Assembly: GCA_963575745.1 (NCBI GenBank)
Contig: CAUYUJ010012725.1
Coordinates: 343,587 to 407,586, forward strand
Reading direction: 5' to 3'
Length of the DNA stretch: 64,000 nt
From: Prorocentrum cordatum
Taxonomy: Eukaryota; Sar; Dinophyceae; Prorocentrales; Prorocentraceae
Position numbers and translations under genes: made by a program. The notes below the pieces were generated by a model. It was not told the DNA's origin and did no database searches. It was given only the letters and a program-made list of their open reading frames with translations. Shown here piece by piece: positions 37,827 to 47,560 of this stretch; within the stretch, counting starts at the first letter, position 1; each line of letters begins with the position of its first letter.

Positions 37827-38360
37827 GAGCCCCGAATCATCAGGGGTACGGTAGGTTTGCGTCGTGTCGACCAGCGGCGACCCCAGCGCGGGCGTTCAAG
37901 GTTGAACGCCGCCGGCGACCCAGAATCGATCGATATTGAGCGATCGGACGTTGCGGCAGCGGCCGATCGTTCAAGGTTGAACGATCCCTGCGGTGTCAAG
38001 AACCAACGCTGGGGTCGGCACGGCACGAACCTGCCGTAACTCGGGTCAGGTTTAATTCGGGTGCGTTTTTCGGGAATCCGAACCCGAGTTGCCCCGGGCC
38101 CGAGTTGCCTCGGACAGTTCGGGCGTCCAGAGAGCCCCACATCTCATCAGGGGTAACTCGGGTCGGGGTTGATTCGGGTTCGTTTTTCGGGAATCCGAAC
38201 CCGAGTTACCCCGGACCCGAGTTACCCCGGATAATTCGGGCGTCCAGAGCCCCACATCTCATCAGGGGTAACTCGGGTCAGGGCTAGTTCGGGTTCCTTT
38301 TTCGGGAATCCAAACCCGAGTTCCCCTGGGCCCGAGTTACCCCAGATAACTCGGGCGCCC
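37827..38360. repeat. Tandem array of 115-117-bp units, split by TIR-C
   Basis: Three-plus units beginning TAACTCGGGTCAGG..TTCGGGTTCG..TTTTTCGGGAATCC and ending CATCTCATCAGGGG; unit borders at 38037, 38154 and 38269. A unit end at 37827-37848 is separated from the rest by TIR-C. Each unit contains inverted CCCGAGTTACCCC motifs. Confidence 0.85.
37849..38036 (+). mobile_element. TIR-C copy 2 in a TA site of the 117-bp array
   Basis: 188 bp between TA (37847-37848) and TA (38037-38038); arms CGGTAGGTTTGCGTCGTGTC and GCACGGCACGAACCTGCCG. The empty site (CAGGGGTAACTCGG) is visible at 38149-38162 and again at 38264-38277. Confidence 0.94.
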
Positions 38361-39130
38361 AAGTTAGCTTGTGTTCTCAGGGCTCGGCTTTGCCAGTTTC
38401 GCGTGCGTTGGGGGGTTGCTGGCGCGCGTGCTTTTAGCGCTGGCCAGTTTCGGTTCTTCTCCGGCGCTGGCCCGGCCCACTCGGCGTGGCCAGACGTGTC
38501 GTTCGTTGATGGGCGTCTGCGCCGCGCGTCAGACTTCTTTTCAATCGCAGCCTTCCTGTTCTCTTCCGCGGTTCGGCCACTGATTGTTTTCAACGGCTGT
38601 CTCGCTGCCCCAAATAGTTTATCCTACGGATTGGCCTTTGGCCAGATGCCATTCCACCCAGTCAACCATGGTATTCTTGACGCTTCGCGTCTCCCCACCA
38701 ACCCGACTAATATTCTGGCTGGGCGCCTCAGTCGTCCCGGTTTGCATGCTGCACGTGCGTGGGTTGGCGCCCTGTCGGTTGCTTTCCTTCTCTCGCCGCT
38801 TGGCCTTCTGGAATTTGTTTCGTGCAGGATTGGTTGTGTGCCTTCCTGCCGGCGCGGCAGGCTGTCGTCAGGACGGTCCGCTCTCTAGAATTTGTCCCGC
38901 GCAGGGTGTGTGTGTTCGCCTGCTGGTCTGGTCGGCTGTTGTTAGGACGGTCGGTCTAATATTCTGGCTTGGTGCCGCTTTTGTCCTGTTCTGCATGTTG
39001 CACATGCGTGGGTTGGCGCCCTCTTGGCGGCTTCCTGCTTTCGTGGCCTGGCCCTCACTAGTTATCTGGCATTGCGCCCCATTGCCTGTGATTGACACGC
39101 CCTCTGGACTTTTCCTTGCGGGCCGCCGAA
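38361..39130. other. Unassigned; two-copy 251-bp tandem repeat
   Basis: CTAATATTCTGGCTGGGCGC..TGCATGCTGCACGTGCGTGG at about 38706 recurs at about 38957 (period 251, diverged). Open frames have no recognisable protein. Confidence 0.5.
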
Positions 39131-39735
39131 CAAAAAAGTCCCCCACCAACCCATCCAGAGACGATGCCCACGAGAGCTGACGGGGGGAGAGGAAGAGACA
39201 CGCGCAGCCAAACAGCGAGGGAGGCCCGCCTGGACGGCGTGCTGGGGCCATCTCAGGGCCCGCGTGGCTGCTCGTCGGTCTCCTGGGGAGGTTCCGTGGC
39301 CATCTCAAGCCGTCTTGGGGTGGTCTCAAAGGCCTCTTAGAGCATCTTGGGAGCCATCTTGAGCCGGCTTGGGCTATCTTGAGCCATCTTGGAGGTCATC
39401 TTGGGCTCTTCGAGGAAGCTCGGGGGCCTCTTGGAGCCTTCTTGGAGCCCTTTCGGGGCCCCTTGGGGCGCTCATGGGACCCTCTTGGGGGCTTCTTGGG
39501 TGCCCTGGAGGGCTTCTTGGGGTCATATTGGAGGCGGTCGGTCAATAGAGGGGCGGTCCTCGATGTTCGTCCCCCCCATCGGGGGTCACGGTCCTCGTGA
39601 AAGGTATCAGAAATTGGCCCTCCCATTGGCCGAGAAAAGGACCCTTTTGCCACATCGGTTTCCCTCCAATAACAAACCAGGAAAAAGGGGGGGGTCCCTC
39701 CCCCGACGGAAGAGGGGTTGCGGAAAAGGAAATGG
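39131..39735 (+). repeat. 600-bp dispersed unit R, copy 1
   Basis: Collinear with 48941-49535: CCCATCCAGAGACG..GAGAGCTGACGGGGGGAGAG at the start, CCTCTTAGAGC/CTTCTTGGAGCC-type degenerate repeats in the middle, GGTCGGTCAATAGAGGGGCG, then CCCCCGACGGAAGAGGGG at the end. Both copies follow A-runs (CAAAAAAGTCCC; GAAAAACATATCCC). Non-coding; possibly the 3' part of a larger retroelement. Element type unknown. Confidence 0.75.
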
Positions 39736-40108
39736 ACCCTCCTTAAGCCACCTGTCGCCCAGAGGGCTGGTGGGAGTTTGATTGAGTTTCCAACCTCACC
39801 ACTTCCAGCCTCCATGTGCTTGCCAGTGGAATCAAGTATTGGTGAAAGCAGGCGGAGCATGCCGCGAGTGCGGTCGTCAAGCCGCCCAGTGCAAGTCCGG
39901 GCCGCCGAAGAGCTCCCAACAAAATCAGGATGAGCCAGAGGAGGGGAAACTCTGTTGGCCTGGTGGAAAGAAGGGACTCAAGTCTCGAGGCAAGCACGAA
40001 TGTCAATCCAGCTGGCTGTCCGTCAGCACCCCTGCTGGACCAGGCCATCGCAGCCACTTCGGCCCCAAATTGAATCAGGCCCTCGAAGCGCAGGAGGCCA
40101 TACAGTGC
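39736..40108. other. Unassigned stretch
   Basis: TGTCGCCCAGAGGGCTGGTG near 39757 recurs at 51284 (TGTCGCCCAGAGGTCTGGTG), a short dispersed repeat. A + frame contains GGACRECGRQAAQCKSGPPK; no family assigned. Confidence 0.35.
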
Positions 40109-40284
40109 GAACCCATGCCAAGAAACACCCTGCCTGCCTCCAGGGTGCCCTGGGTTTCTTGGGTTTCGATGGTTCGGCTATGGAGAGCGCGGCGTTCCCA
40201 CACCAAATATCGATGGGCATCTTGGGGTCTCTGGGTTGGGTTTCTTGTGTAAGGCTTCTTGTGAATAGGCCCCCACTGCAGTGA
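40109..40284 (+). mobile_element. TIR-O copy 3
   Basis: CCAAGAAACACCCTGCCTGC, CCTGGGTTTCTTGGGTTTCG and GGGTTTCTTGTGTAAGGCTT as in 4098. The ends ACAGTGCGAACCC and GGCCCCCACTGCAGTG are inverted. Confidence 0.75.
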
Positions 40285-41139
40285 TGTCCTACTCCTGCCC
40301 TCATCCTCTTCCCCTGCGCGTGCGCTGTTTCTGCCTTCCCCCTCTTCCCTCCTCCGCGGGGCGTGGGCCGCTGCGCCCTCTCGGGCTCGGGCTCTGCGCG
40401 CGGGGGGGGACGGGGGCGAGCGCTACAGCCGCTACGGGTGGCGCAGTTCACCGCGAGGCCAGACCCACGGGACGCAGATGCACAATGCAGTTTTCAGCTT
40501 TCAGCGGGACCATGTAAACCATCGTCCGAGGTTCCACGCTGGGCTGGGGATTTGGTTTCGCTCCCAGTGTTAAGGCTTGCGTTGGGAAGTGTGCGACTTT
40601 GCGCGAGGCCCCCATCGCAACAGGTCGTGCCCAGTCATGACGTATTCGCTTGAGATTCCGGACCAACGTTTCTTGCAACGATGAGCGTCCCCGAAATGGC
40701 AAGTTGCAGCTACATTAGGTGCAGGCCGACTCGTACTAATCTACTTTCAGCACCTTCTTGCGTCAATGATCGAGGGGCTTCACCTTTTCCGTCATCCTTG
40801 GGAAGCGGACTGAACCCAATCTATTTTCAGCGCTCTCCTACTTCACGTTTCTGCCTACTTCTTCCGACCGATGGGTATTTGACAGAGTTGCTCACCAGAA
40901 CTTCAGACTTGTGTTCACATGGTTTCAGCAAGTGCACTCGCATAGATCTGGCAACCGCATGGTGAACGCCACATCTCTTGTGTCATAGCTTGTGAGTCGG
41001 TATGTAGTGAAGCGGCTGCTGACCACAGCATGGTGTTTGAATGGCTCTGATTTGCGCGCGCGCGGCGGTGCGCGCACGTCGCCCTCATGGTCTTGGCTGG
41101 CGGAGGAACCTGCAAGCACACACACACATTATTTTAGAT
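40285..41139. other. No gene recognised
   Basis: Mixed sequence with short open frames. 40800-40870 resembles 11775-11850. Nothing else seen. Confidence 0.35.
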
Positions 41140-42010
41140 CAACTCACGCGCACCGCATTCCATGGTTTTGCGGGGGGTGACGGGGGGCGGGAACTGGTCG
41201 GCCAGAGGGATGCCGACGCAGCCACTTGGGACCCTCGCTGAAGCTCTCTGTGGTGCCATGGAGCCTGTGAGGTGCGTGCCAGAAGGGGGCCGAGTCACCA
41301 TGCGGACGCAGCCAATGGGGTTTTCCGTGGCGCTCACCATGGGGCCGTGATACGTGTGAGCGGTGCGCCAGAAGAGACCCGAGTCACCATGCGGACCTTG
41401 TCACTGGGGCCTTCGAGGGAGCCCCTTAACGGGGGCACGAGATGCGAGATGGATTGTGCTGGAAGGGGCCCGAGTGACCATGCGGACGCACCAATGTGGG
41501 TTTTCGGTGCAGCTCCCCGTTGGGCCACAAGGCGTGTGAGGCTTGCACCAGAAGGGACCCGAGGCACGATGCGGACGCTGCCATCAGTGCCTTCGGTTGA
41601 GCTCTCTATGTTGTCACGACACGTGTGAGGGGTGTGCCAGAAAGGACCCGAGTCGCCATGTGGAAGCAGCCATTGGGGCCTTCGAGGGAGCTCCCTATGG
41701 GACCACGAAACGTGTGAGAGGTGTGCCAAAACGCACCTGCGGAAGTCAAAGCAAGGAGGAGGAGGAGGAGGAGGAGGGGGAGGAGGAGGAGGAGGAGGAG
41801 GAGGAGGAGGAGGAGGAGGAGGAGGAGGAGGAGGGGAGGAGGAGGAGGAGGAGGAGGAGGGAGGAGGAGGAGGAGGGAGGGGGGGAGGGAGGGAGGGAGG
41901 GAGGGAGGGAGGAAGGGAGGGAGGGAGGAGGAGGAGGAGGGAGAGAGGGAGGGAGGAGGGAGGAGTCGCGTGGCGCTGCGAATTCAAAACGAGGGCCCAA
42001 CTCAAAGGCG
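41140..42010 (+). mobile_element. Repeat-array element S7, diverged
   Basis: About six diverged units of about 88-92 bp (GTGCCAGAA..CCGAGTCACCATGCGGACGC..GGGGCCTTCG), then a GGA/GGGA tract of about 210 bp (41752-41965), then the conserved end (GAATTCAAAACGAGGGCCCA..AAAGGCGGGTTAGGG). The opposite end is not found. Confidence 0.75.
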
Positions 42011-42427
42011 GGTTAGGGAAAACACAATTCGTGCGTCCACTACCAATTTTGCGAGACGGTGCTCCGCCAAAGTTGACACTACCTCAATGGAGCACGTTTC
42101 GCGAAATGCAGACCGCCCCGTGGATGAAGGACAACATCTGGATGTTGTCTTTAGTGTCGCCCTGAGCTTCGCGTCACAACGTGTTCGAACCTTTGCGGCA
42201 ATCCCGGATCGTGTTTCTGTGCGCCGTGCATCGGGGGCGGAAAAGAGGGGGGTGATGACTAGGGGGGGTGGATATCATGGCGGGGGCCATGATATTTCCC
42301 CAGACCTCATGACGCCTCTTCTTACTTCATTACGTCCCTGGCCCCCCCGCTGGGCCGCGCACATGCCGCCGGTCATGATTTGCAACCCCCCCTCTTGGAC
42401 ACCCCCCTCTTGGCCGCCCCCGAACAG
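42011..42427. other. Possible coding relic and an inverted repeat
   Basis: 42100-42230 has a frame reading DEGQHLDVVFSVALSFASQR. 42270-42294 holds ATATCATGGC..GCCATGATAT, a 10-bp hairpin. CCCCCCTCTTGGACACCCCC..CCGAACAG at 42390-42427 looks like an acceptor region. Confidence 0.4.
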
Positions 42428-42592
42428 GAACGCTTCGCCAGCGTGGACGTCTGCTTTCAGGTCATGCGCATGGCGTCCCCGGGGCAGTACGGCCACCGGG
42501 CGCGCTGCGCCGACGTCGCCGTCGTGAACGGCGTTGTCCGCCCTGCGTCGCCGACCTCCTCCCGTGTCTTCAGGATCCTGCCGCAGCAGTGA
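42428..42592 (+). CDS. Candidate terminal exon, 54 residues
   Basis: Follows CCCCCTCTTGGCCGCCCCCGAACAG. The frame reads ERFASVDVCFQVMRMASPGQ..HRARCADVAVVNGVVRPASP..SRVFRILPQQ and ends at TGA (42590-42592). The composition is ordered and non-repetitive, which makes it one of the better exon candidates here. No family recognised. CTTTCAG-GTCATG inside could be an alternative splice border. Confidence 0.52.
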   Translation, partial: ERFASVDVCFQVMRMASPGQYGHRARCADVAVVNGVVRPASPTSSRVFRILPQQ

Positions 42593-42690
42593 GGATGCGC
42601 GTCTGCCCAGCCTGTGCATCGGGCGATCTGAATTCGACGTCGATCCGAGACCGTATAACTTGGGCTCCGTTGCATGTGGCCCCATCGCTT

Positions 42691-42853
42691 CAGGCCGCTC
42701 AAATGGGGTCGAAGTAATCGGAGACTGTGTATCGCCGGGCATCGCCGATGCATCGCGGACGTCGCCGAACTTGCCGATGCATCGCCGACGTCGCCGATGC
42801 ATCGGCGATGCGGCGCGATCCTCCGACCCCATCTCCTTGGACCTCACTTTGGC
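42691..42853. mobile_element. TIR-G copy 5, shortened
   Basis: Right arm GCGATCCTCCGACCCCATCT and core GCATCGCCGATGCATCG are clear; the left arm (CTCAAATGGGGTCGAAGTAA) is partial. Confidence 0.68.
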
Positions 42854-43120
42854 CGCCGCCGAGATACCTCGGGCTCCCCACCCGAGAGGCATGGCCTTTG
42901 CAGAGGACCGTCTCTGTCCCTCGCACCTCCCCGAGAGACCTGCGCCGGCGCCCTGCTCTGTGCACGGGCGCCCGTGCCTCCGAAAGCGTGCGCGGTGCTG
43001 CTCTGCGCCTCGATTTCGTCGGCCGACGGGCAAACGCTGTGCAGGATTTTCCAGCGACTGGCCCCGCATAGGGGGAGGCCGCAACGGGCGCGCCCCCTGC
43101 AAGCGGCAGGCGGTGCAGGA
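42854..43120. other. Possible exon island, strand undecided
   Basis: + frame KACAVLLCASISSADGQTLC..RIFQRLAPHRGRPQ and - frame WKILHSVCPSADEIEAQSST are both protein-like. On the - strand a TCC tract and CTTGCAG precede it. No choice possible. Confidence 0.3.
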
Positions 43121-43300
43121 GGAGGAGGCGGAGGAGGCGGAGGAGGAGGAGAAGGAGGAGGAGGAGGAAGATGGGAGGAGGGGGAGGGGGAGGGGGAGGG
43201 GGAGGGGGAGGGAGAGGGGGAGGGGGAGGGAGGGAGGAGGAGGGAGGAGGAGGAGGAGGGGGAGGAGGAGGAGGAGGAGGAGGAGGAGGAGGAGGAGTTG
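43121..43300. repeat. GGA/GGGGGA tract
   Basis: Polypurine run of GAGGAGGCG, GGGGGA and GAGGAG. Confidence 0.88.
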
Positions 43301-43760
43301 TACATACAGGTGGTGTCGTGCGTGGCCTCGTGGCGGGCTGTGCCCGTGGCCCGGCTCACCAGCCACTGGGCATGGTGGTCGTTTCCAGGCGTGCTCTTTC
43401 GGCAGCTCTGGGTCGCTTTCGCTCTCTGTAGCAGTGGTGCTGCTGATGTACGACGCTTGATGCTTCTCGACCAGCTGAGAAGAATGTACATACAAGCTCG
43501 TCTACAAGGCCACTTTCATCTGTCATTTGAAATTCAGATTGTGCTGGTCGGCAGACCACGCTTCCTGCCAGCACGGTTCGAACACTCGATCGTTGCCATC
43601 GTCGTCGTCCTCCCCTGCCTCCTGCCCCCCGCTGGTTCTCCGACTTCCCCTTCTCACTCCTTCCTGCTCCGTCTCATTCTTTGGCTTCCTGCTGCTCCAC
43701 CTCTTCCACTTCAGCACAGCATCGGGTTGACAACAATGTAGTGAACGCGGGCCATGAGCG
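43301..43760. other. Unassigned stretch with open frames on both strands
   Basis: + frame to TAG at 43739-43741 (LLDQLRRMYIQARLQGHFHL; hydrophobic VAIVVVLPCLLPP) and - frame 43523-43927 (KPKNETEQEGVRRGSRR..DRVFEPCWQEAWSADQHN) overlap. TGTACATACA occurs twice (43299, 43487). No family. Confidence 0.3.
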
Positions 43761-43927
43761 TTTTTTTCTTTTATTGCTCGGGGCACGACGGGCGTCATGG
43801 CTTCCGCGCCCCCCCCTTTGACGCAGCGCTCCCCCCCCCCGGTGCGTTCCGGGCACTGCCGCCTTCGTGCGCCTCGTGATCCGCACGGGTGTCCGCATAG
43901 GAATCCGCATAGGAGTCTGGTCCGCAA

Positions 43928-43964
<37 letters not shown>

Positions 43965-44305
43965 TCGTCGTCGTCGCTCGTCGCTCATCGTATGCTCGTT
44001 GCTCGGTGCTGGGGGCCCTTGGGGGCCTTCACGTCCACCCATGCAGGGGTTTGGGGGGAGGCTCGTGCATGCCGCGCCCGAGCACCCGGATAGGCTATCC
44101 GGTCGGCTCTTCCATCTTGATCGGATTGGGACGGCGGCCGGCGATCGCCGTTGATCATGATCGTCGTCGTGCGCGCGGGCGCGGCTGTGGTGCTGGAGCC
44201 ACACGGCGGTGGGGGGCGCTATGTCATACCCCCCCCCCCCGCCCCTGACCCATGACGCCCGCCACCGCCGAAAACAAAGAAACGCGCTCCATGGAACAAT
44301 CATAG
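43761..44305. other. Unassigned; CGT tract inside
   Basis: 43928-43990 is (CGT)n with a few changes. The flanks have no recognisable gene. Confidence 0.45.
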
Positions 44306-44503
44306 CTATGCACGCACCTTGGCCCTAGAGCTCGTGCCTCAGATGCCGCTGGTTCGAACATGCACCAGGCAGAAGCAGAGGGTGTCGAGGATATGGATCC
44401 GGATGAGGAGGAGGCGCGGCACAATAATGCAGCAGTGGCCACCGTGTCGGGTGGACACATGGCATTGTTGGCAGAGCCGTGCGGGCAACGAGTTCGGTCA
44501 CGA
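44306..44503 (+). CDS. Low-confidence coding-like segment
   Basis: Open between TAG (44303) and TGA (44501-44503): MHQAEAEGVEDMDPDEEEAR and VATVSGGHMALLAEPCGQRV. Acidic, non-repetitive. A different + frame further on (LERLVWFAPLAEEHADIRAR, 44530-44590) begins after GCGTGTGCAG and could be a next exon. The - strand is open throughout. No family. Confidence 0.3.
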
Positions 44504-45345
44504 TGATTCGCGTGTGCAGGACTTCCTGGGTCCTGGAGCGGCTGGTCTGGTTTGCACCACTCGCGGAGGAGCACGCGGACATCCGAGCACGGCCGAGTAA
44601 GATATTGGACGCACGTGCAGTATCTTGGGTCACTTGGGGTCGCGGGCTGTGCCGCATCAGAACAGGTTGGGGTCACCTGTCGAACTCAGGAATGACGATG
44701 ACGAGCTCAGCCCCGCCATGTACATCTTAATCTTGATCGTGCCAGGAGGGAGAACGATGGGAAAAGAGATGCCACTGTACGCAGCTTGAACTTCGTGGCC
44801 CGTTCCAGACTCGTTCTCCACGCCCTGTCCGTCGTCGTCCTGCTCCCTTCCTTCGTGGCTGGCGGGCCAGACTCGGCGCGGCCGAAGCGATTGCGGTGCT
44901 GGCCTCGGGGACGGGGGGCAACAAGCAAGCCACAGGGCTGGACACGAGATAGAGGCACGGGTGGATGGCGACACATTTTTGTTGGTCTGCGGGGCGAGAG
45001 CGAACCTCTTCCGGTAAGGGGTGGATGGCGACACAGGGGGGCCTGGGTCTCTAGGTCAGGGTACTGTTGGCGCCAGTCTACCTGGAGCACAGTGTTAGTG
45101 CTCGAGGGCAGCAGCGAGTTCCTGGAAGCTAGAGGCGCGGCGGCCAGGGGGCAGAGGGCGCCGCGGGTGCTAGGAGGGGAGTGCTGCACGCATGCTACTT
45201 CTCGGGAGCCAATTGGGCCGCGGCCACTCTAGGGTTCTCCTGGGAGCTTCCTGGGGGCCTCCTCGGGCCTCTTAGGGGGCATTTTCTTGGGTGTCTTTGG
45301 CACGTCTGCCGCAGTCGGAGGCCGTCTGGGGGGCCTTCCCAGTCA
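44504..45345 (+). other. Unassigned; one frame with a signal-peptide-like start
   Basis: + 44786-45232 starts MNFVARSRLVLHALSVVVLL then PSFVAGGPDSA, which fits a signal peptide, but the remainder is Arg/Gly-rich and unrecognised, and the - strand is open too. GGGTGGATGGCGACACA is repeated at 44963 and 45018. Confidence 0.3.
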
Positions 45346-45457
45346 TGGCAGCGCTCGGACGTGTGTGTGTTTTTTCCGACGGGCGCGGCGGGACGCTGGC
45401 CATTGCAGGTGAAGCGGCGATAGGAACCAGCCGACAGCGTGGTGCCGTCCGAGCGTC
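45346..45457 (+). mobile_element. TIR-N copy 1
   Basis: GGCAGCGCTCGGACGTGTG at the left and GCCGTCCGAGCG at the right are inverted, as in 53460 and 58605. The core is unrelated beyond the arms, which suggests the family is defined by its ends. Confidence 0.55.
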
Positions 45458-45957
45458 CCCGAACGTCTCCCTCGGCTTCATCCTCGTCGAGACGTTTTTG
45501 TATCCCCGTCGGCGATAACAAACGCGACGCCGGAGAGGGGTGGCGAAGGGGCTGGTCACGTCAAGATTCGCCTCGGCGCCACTTGGGGATGCTTAGGACA
45601 GGTTACTTCCCAGACGGCGCTGGCGCGAATCGTGATGTGGCCAGGGACGGGGGGGAAGGGGGCAGGGGGCCTGTCACGGGCACGGTTGCGAAAAATAATC
45701 AATTGACTCCTCATTCGCCTCGTCCTCATCACCTGACCGCTCCGCGCCCTCCTCGTGCTCGCTTCTCCCACCTCCCCTGCCTCTCGCCCCTCCCCTTCCT
45801 GCTCCTCCCTGTGCTCGCCCTCGTCCTCCTCGCTCCCCCCTTCTCGCCCATGCGATATATAGCTGCCTCAAACGGAGCTCGCGTTTTTCTTCGTAACCTG
45901 GGTCCTTCGCCTCCACCTCCTCCCCTCTCTTTCGTCGGCGGCGAACCCTGGGGCCAG
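45458..45957. other. Unassigned stretch
   Basis: GGTTACTTCCCAGACGGCGC near 45601 recurs near 3971. 45730-45850 is pyrimidine-rich. No gene recognised. Confidence 0.35.
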
Positions 45958-46172
45958 AAGCAACGACAGGGGGGGAGATAGGCATGGGGGGGACGCATCG
46001 ACCCCCAGTCGTGCTATTCAACGCCGACAAGGGGTCCCATGGCCCCACCACGTCGAGGAACGTGTGAATTCAATCTCGGGGGCCAATCGCCGATCTATCG
46101 GCGATGTATCTCCGATTTCGGGCCGATGTTTCCCTTCCCTTGCCAACCCCCCCTCTGTCGCTGCCCCTCACC
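45958..46172. mobile_element. TIR-I copy
   Basis: GGCATGGGGGGGACGCATCG..ACC and CGCCGATCTATCGGCGATGT match the complete copy at 61699, and the right end GTCGCTGCCCCTCA is conserved. The left end is altered (GCAACGACAGGGGGGG). Confidence 0.72.
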
Positions 46173-46185
46173 AGAGGGGGGGGGG

Positions 46186-46340
46186 TCGGAGGGGGCGGGC
46201 CTTTTTCAGAAGGCCTGAAAATCCAACGCGTCTTCTGAACAGTTGCTCAAGTTTCTTCCGAAGGCACGGACAATGTTCGGCGGGCCGGGGGGGTTCCGAG
46301 AAGCTTCGCCGCCTTCTGAGAAGGCCTGCCCTCTCTCTTC
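46186..46340. mobile_element. Inverted-repeat element, single complete copy
   Basis: GGGCGGGCCTTTTTCAGAAGGC (left) is inverted at the right (GCCTTCTGAGAAGGCCTGCCC). A half copy (GGGCGGGCCTTCTCAGAAGG) lies at 3184-3203 beside TIR-E. Confidence 0.6.
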
Positions 46341-46374
46341 CCCCACGGGCGCGCCGCCTAATTGTGGCGTTTCC

Positions 46375-46541
46375 TACAAGAGGCCCATGCCAAGACACAC
46401 CCTGCTTGCCTCCGGGGTGCCCAGGGCTTTCTGTTGGGTTTCGATGGTTTTGCTACGGAAAGCGTGACGATCCCCCACCAAAAGCCCATGGACGTCCTGG
46501 GGTCCTTGTGGAAGGTTTCTTGTGGACTGGCTCCCACTGCG
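46375..46541 (+). mobile_element. TIR-O copy 4
   Basis: ATGCCAAGACACACCCTGCT, TTGGGTTTCGATGGTTTTGC, GACGTCCTGGGGTCC and GGAAGGTTTCTTGTGGAC as in the other copies. Confidence 0.72.
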
Positions 46542-47035
46542 CCTCCCTCCTCCTCCTCCTCCTCCTCCTCCTCCTCCTCCTCCTTCTCCTCCTCCTCCTC
46601 CTCCTCCTCCTCCCCCTCCTCCTCTCCTCCTCCTCCTCCCTCCTCCTCCTCTCCTCCTCCTCCTCCTCCTCCTCCTCCCCTCCTCCTCCTCCTCCTCCTC
46701 CTCCTCCTCCTCCTCCTCATCCTCCTCCTCCTCCTCCTCTCCTCCTCCCCCTCCTCCCCGCTCTGGCCCCGCGTCCCCCAGGCGCTGCCGCTCTGCCCCG
46801 TTTCTCCTCTCCTCTCTCTCTCTTCTCTCTCCCTCTCTTTCTCTCTCTCTCTCTCTCTCTTTTTATCTGGGGCTGCCACCGCTGCTCCCTCCTCCTCCTC
46901 CTCCTCCTCCTCTCCTCCTCTCCCCTCTCCCTCCTCATCCCCCTCCTCCTCCTCCTCCTCCTCCTCCTCCTCCTCCTCCTCCTCCTCCTCCTCCTCCTCC
47001 TCCTCCTCCCCCTGCCCTGCGTCTCCGCCTGCCTT
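46542..47035. repeat. TCC tract with a CTCT run
   Basis: TCCTCC 46545-46760 and 46890-47010; (CT)n 46815-46860. CGCGTCCCCCAG-GCGCTGCC at about 46780 looks like an acceptor but has no clear exon behind it. Confidence 0.85.
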
Positions 47036-47042
47036 TGAGCAG

Positions 47043-47101
47043 AGCTGGAGCTCGGCCTGCGCCTCCGTCTCCGGCACTCGCCTGCTGGGCTGCGCGCTCC
47101 A
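47043..47101 (+). CDS. Possible short exon
   Basis: After the TCC tract and TTTGAGCAG the frame reads SWSSACASVSGTRLLGCALQ. It ends before a G-run without a clear donor. It may belong with the exon at 47214 (same strand, about 110 bp of GGA-rich sequence between). No family. Confidence 0.35.
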
Positions 47102-47213
47102 GATCGGGGGGGGGGTGGAGCGTTGGGATGGAGAAGAGGAGGAGGAGGATGAGGAGGAGGTGGAGAAGATTGAAACTTGTGGAAAAGAGAAGCAGGAGGA
47201 GGAGCGGGGGATG

Positions 47214-47389
47214 AGACGAGGAAGCTAATGCTCCAGTGGACGCGCCCAAGGTGCGCCTGACGTCCGAGCAGCTGGTGCCCAAGGTCTTCAAAGACACCCG
47301 CAGCTTCGCGCAGTTCCGGCTGCCTGACGTCAGCCCCGCGTCTCGCGTCCTGCCGCCTCTCGCGCTCGCGTCGTGGACAAGCCACGGCG
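47214..47389 (+). CDS. Coding-like exon, unidentified
   Basis: Open after TGA at 47211-47213: DEEANAPVDAPKVRLTSEQL, VPKVFKDTRSFAQFRLPDVS and PASRVLPPLALASWTSH, an evenly mixed globular-looking sequence with no repeats. Upstream is GGA-rich; downstream a TIR-F-like remnant (GGCCGTCTTCGCCTCGGGGG) starts at about 47390. The acceptor may be GCTAATGCTCCAG (ending 47232). No family recognised. Confidence 0.5.
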
Positions 47390-47560
47390 TTCTTGGCCGT
47401 CTTCGCCTCGGGGGGCCCTCGCCAGACCGAGGTGTTGTCGAACGGCTACTCGGGATGAACAAAAAAACTTGCCTTGGGGAGGAGGAGGAGGAGGAGGAGG
47501 AGGAGGAGGAGGAGGAGGAGGAGGAGGAGGAGGAGGGGGACGGGGGGTCCAGGAACCACG
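47390..47560. repeat. TIR-F remnant and GGA tract
   Basis: 47390-47460 matches the TIR-F core (GGGGGCCCTCGCCAGACCGA; ACTCGGGATGAACAAAAA); 47478-47540 is GAGGAG. Confidence 0.6.

Larger units (their letters stand above)
35763..37848. repeat. Pair of about 180-bp inverted repeats 1.9 kb apart
   Basis: 35763-35945 (TACCCCTGATGATTCGGGGC..GGGCGCGCGCCGGAAACTCC..GGGAGGTATCGGTG) returns inverted at about 37676-37848 with high identity. Both arms end at the same TACCCCTGATGA border. The interior holds tandem repeats, a TCC tract and the endonuclease-like fragment. It could be the ends of one larger element or two head-to-head copies. Confidence 0.75.

Noticed and set aside
42699-42965. Minus-strand ORF over TIR-G
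   Set aside because: It reads through the palindromic element; the Arg/His-rich sequence is a translation of GCATCGCCGATGC units.
43570-43600. tRNA T-arm-like motif (GGTTCGAAC)
   Set aside because: No matching acceptor stem, D arm or anticodon arm around it. The same applies to GGTTCGAAC at 44351 and GTTCGAATCC at 26771.
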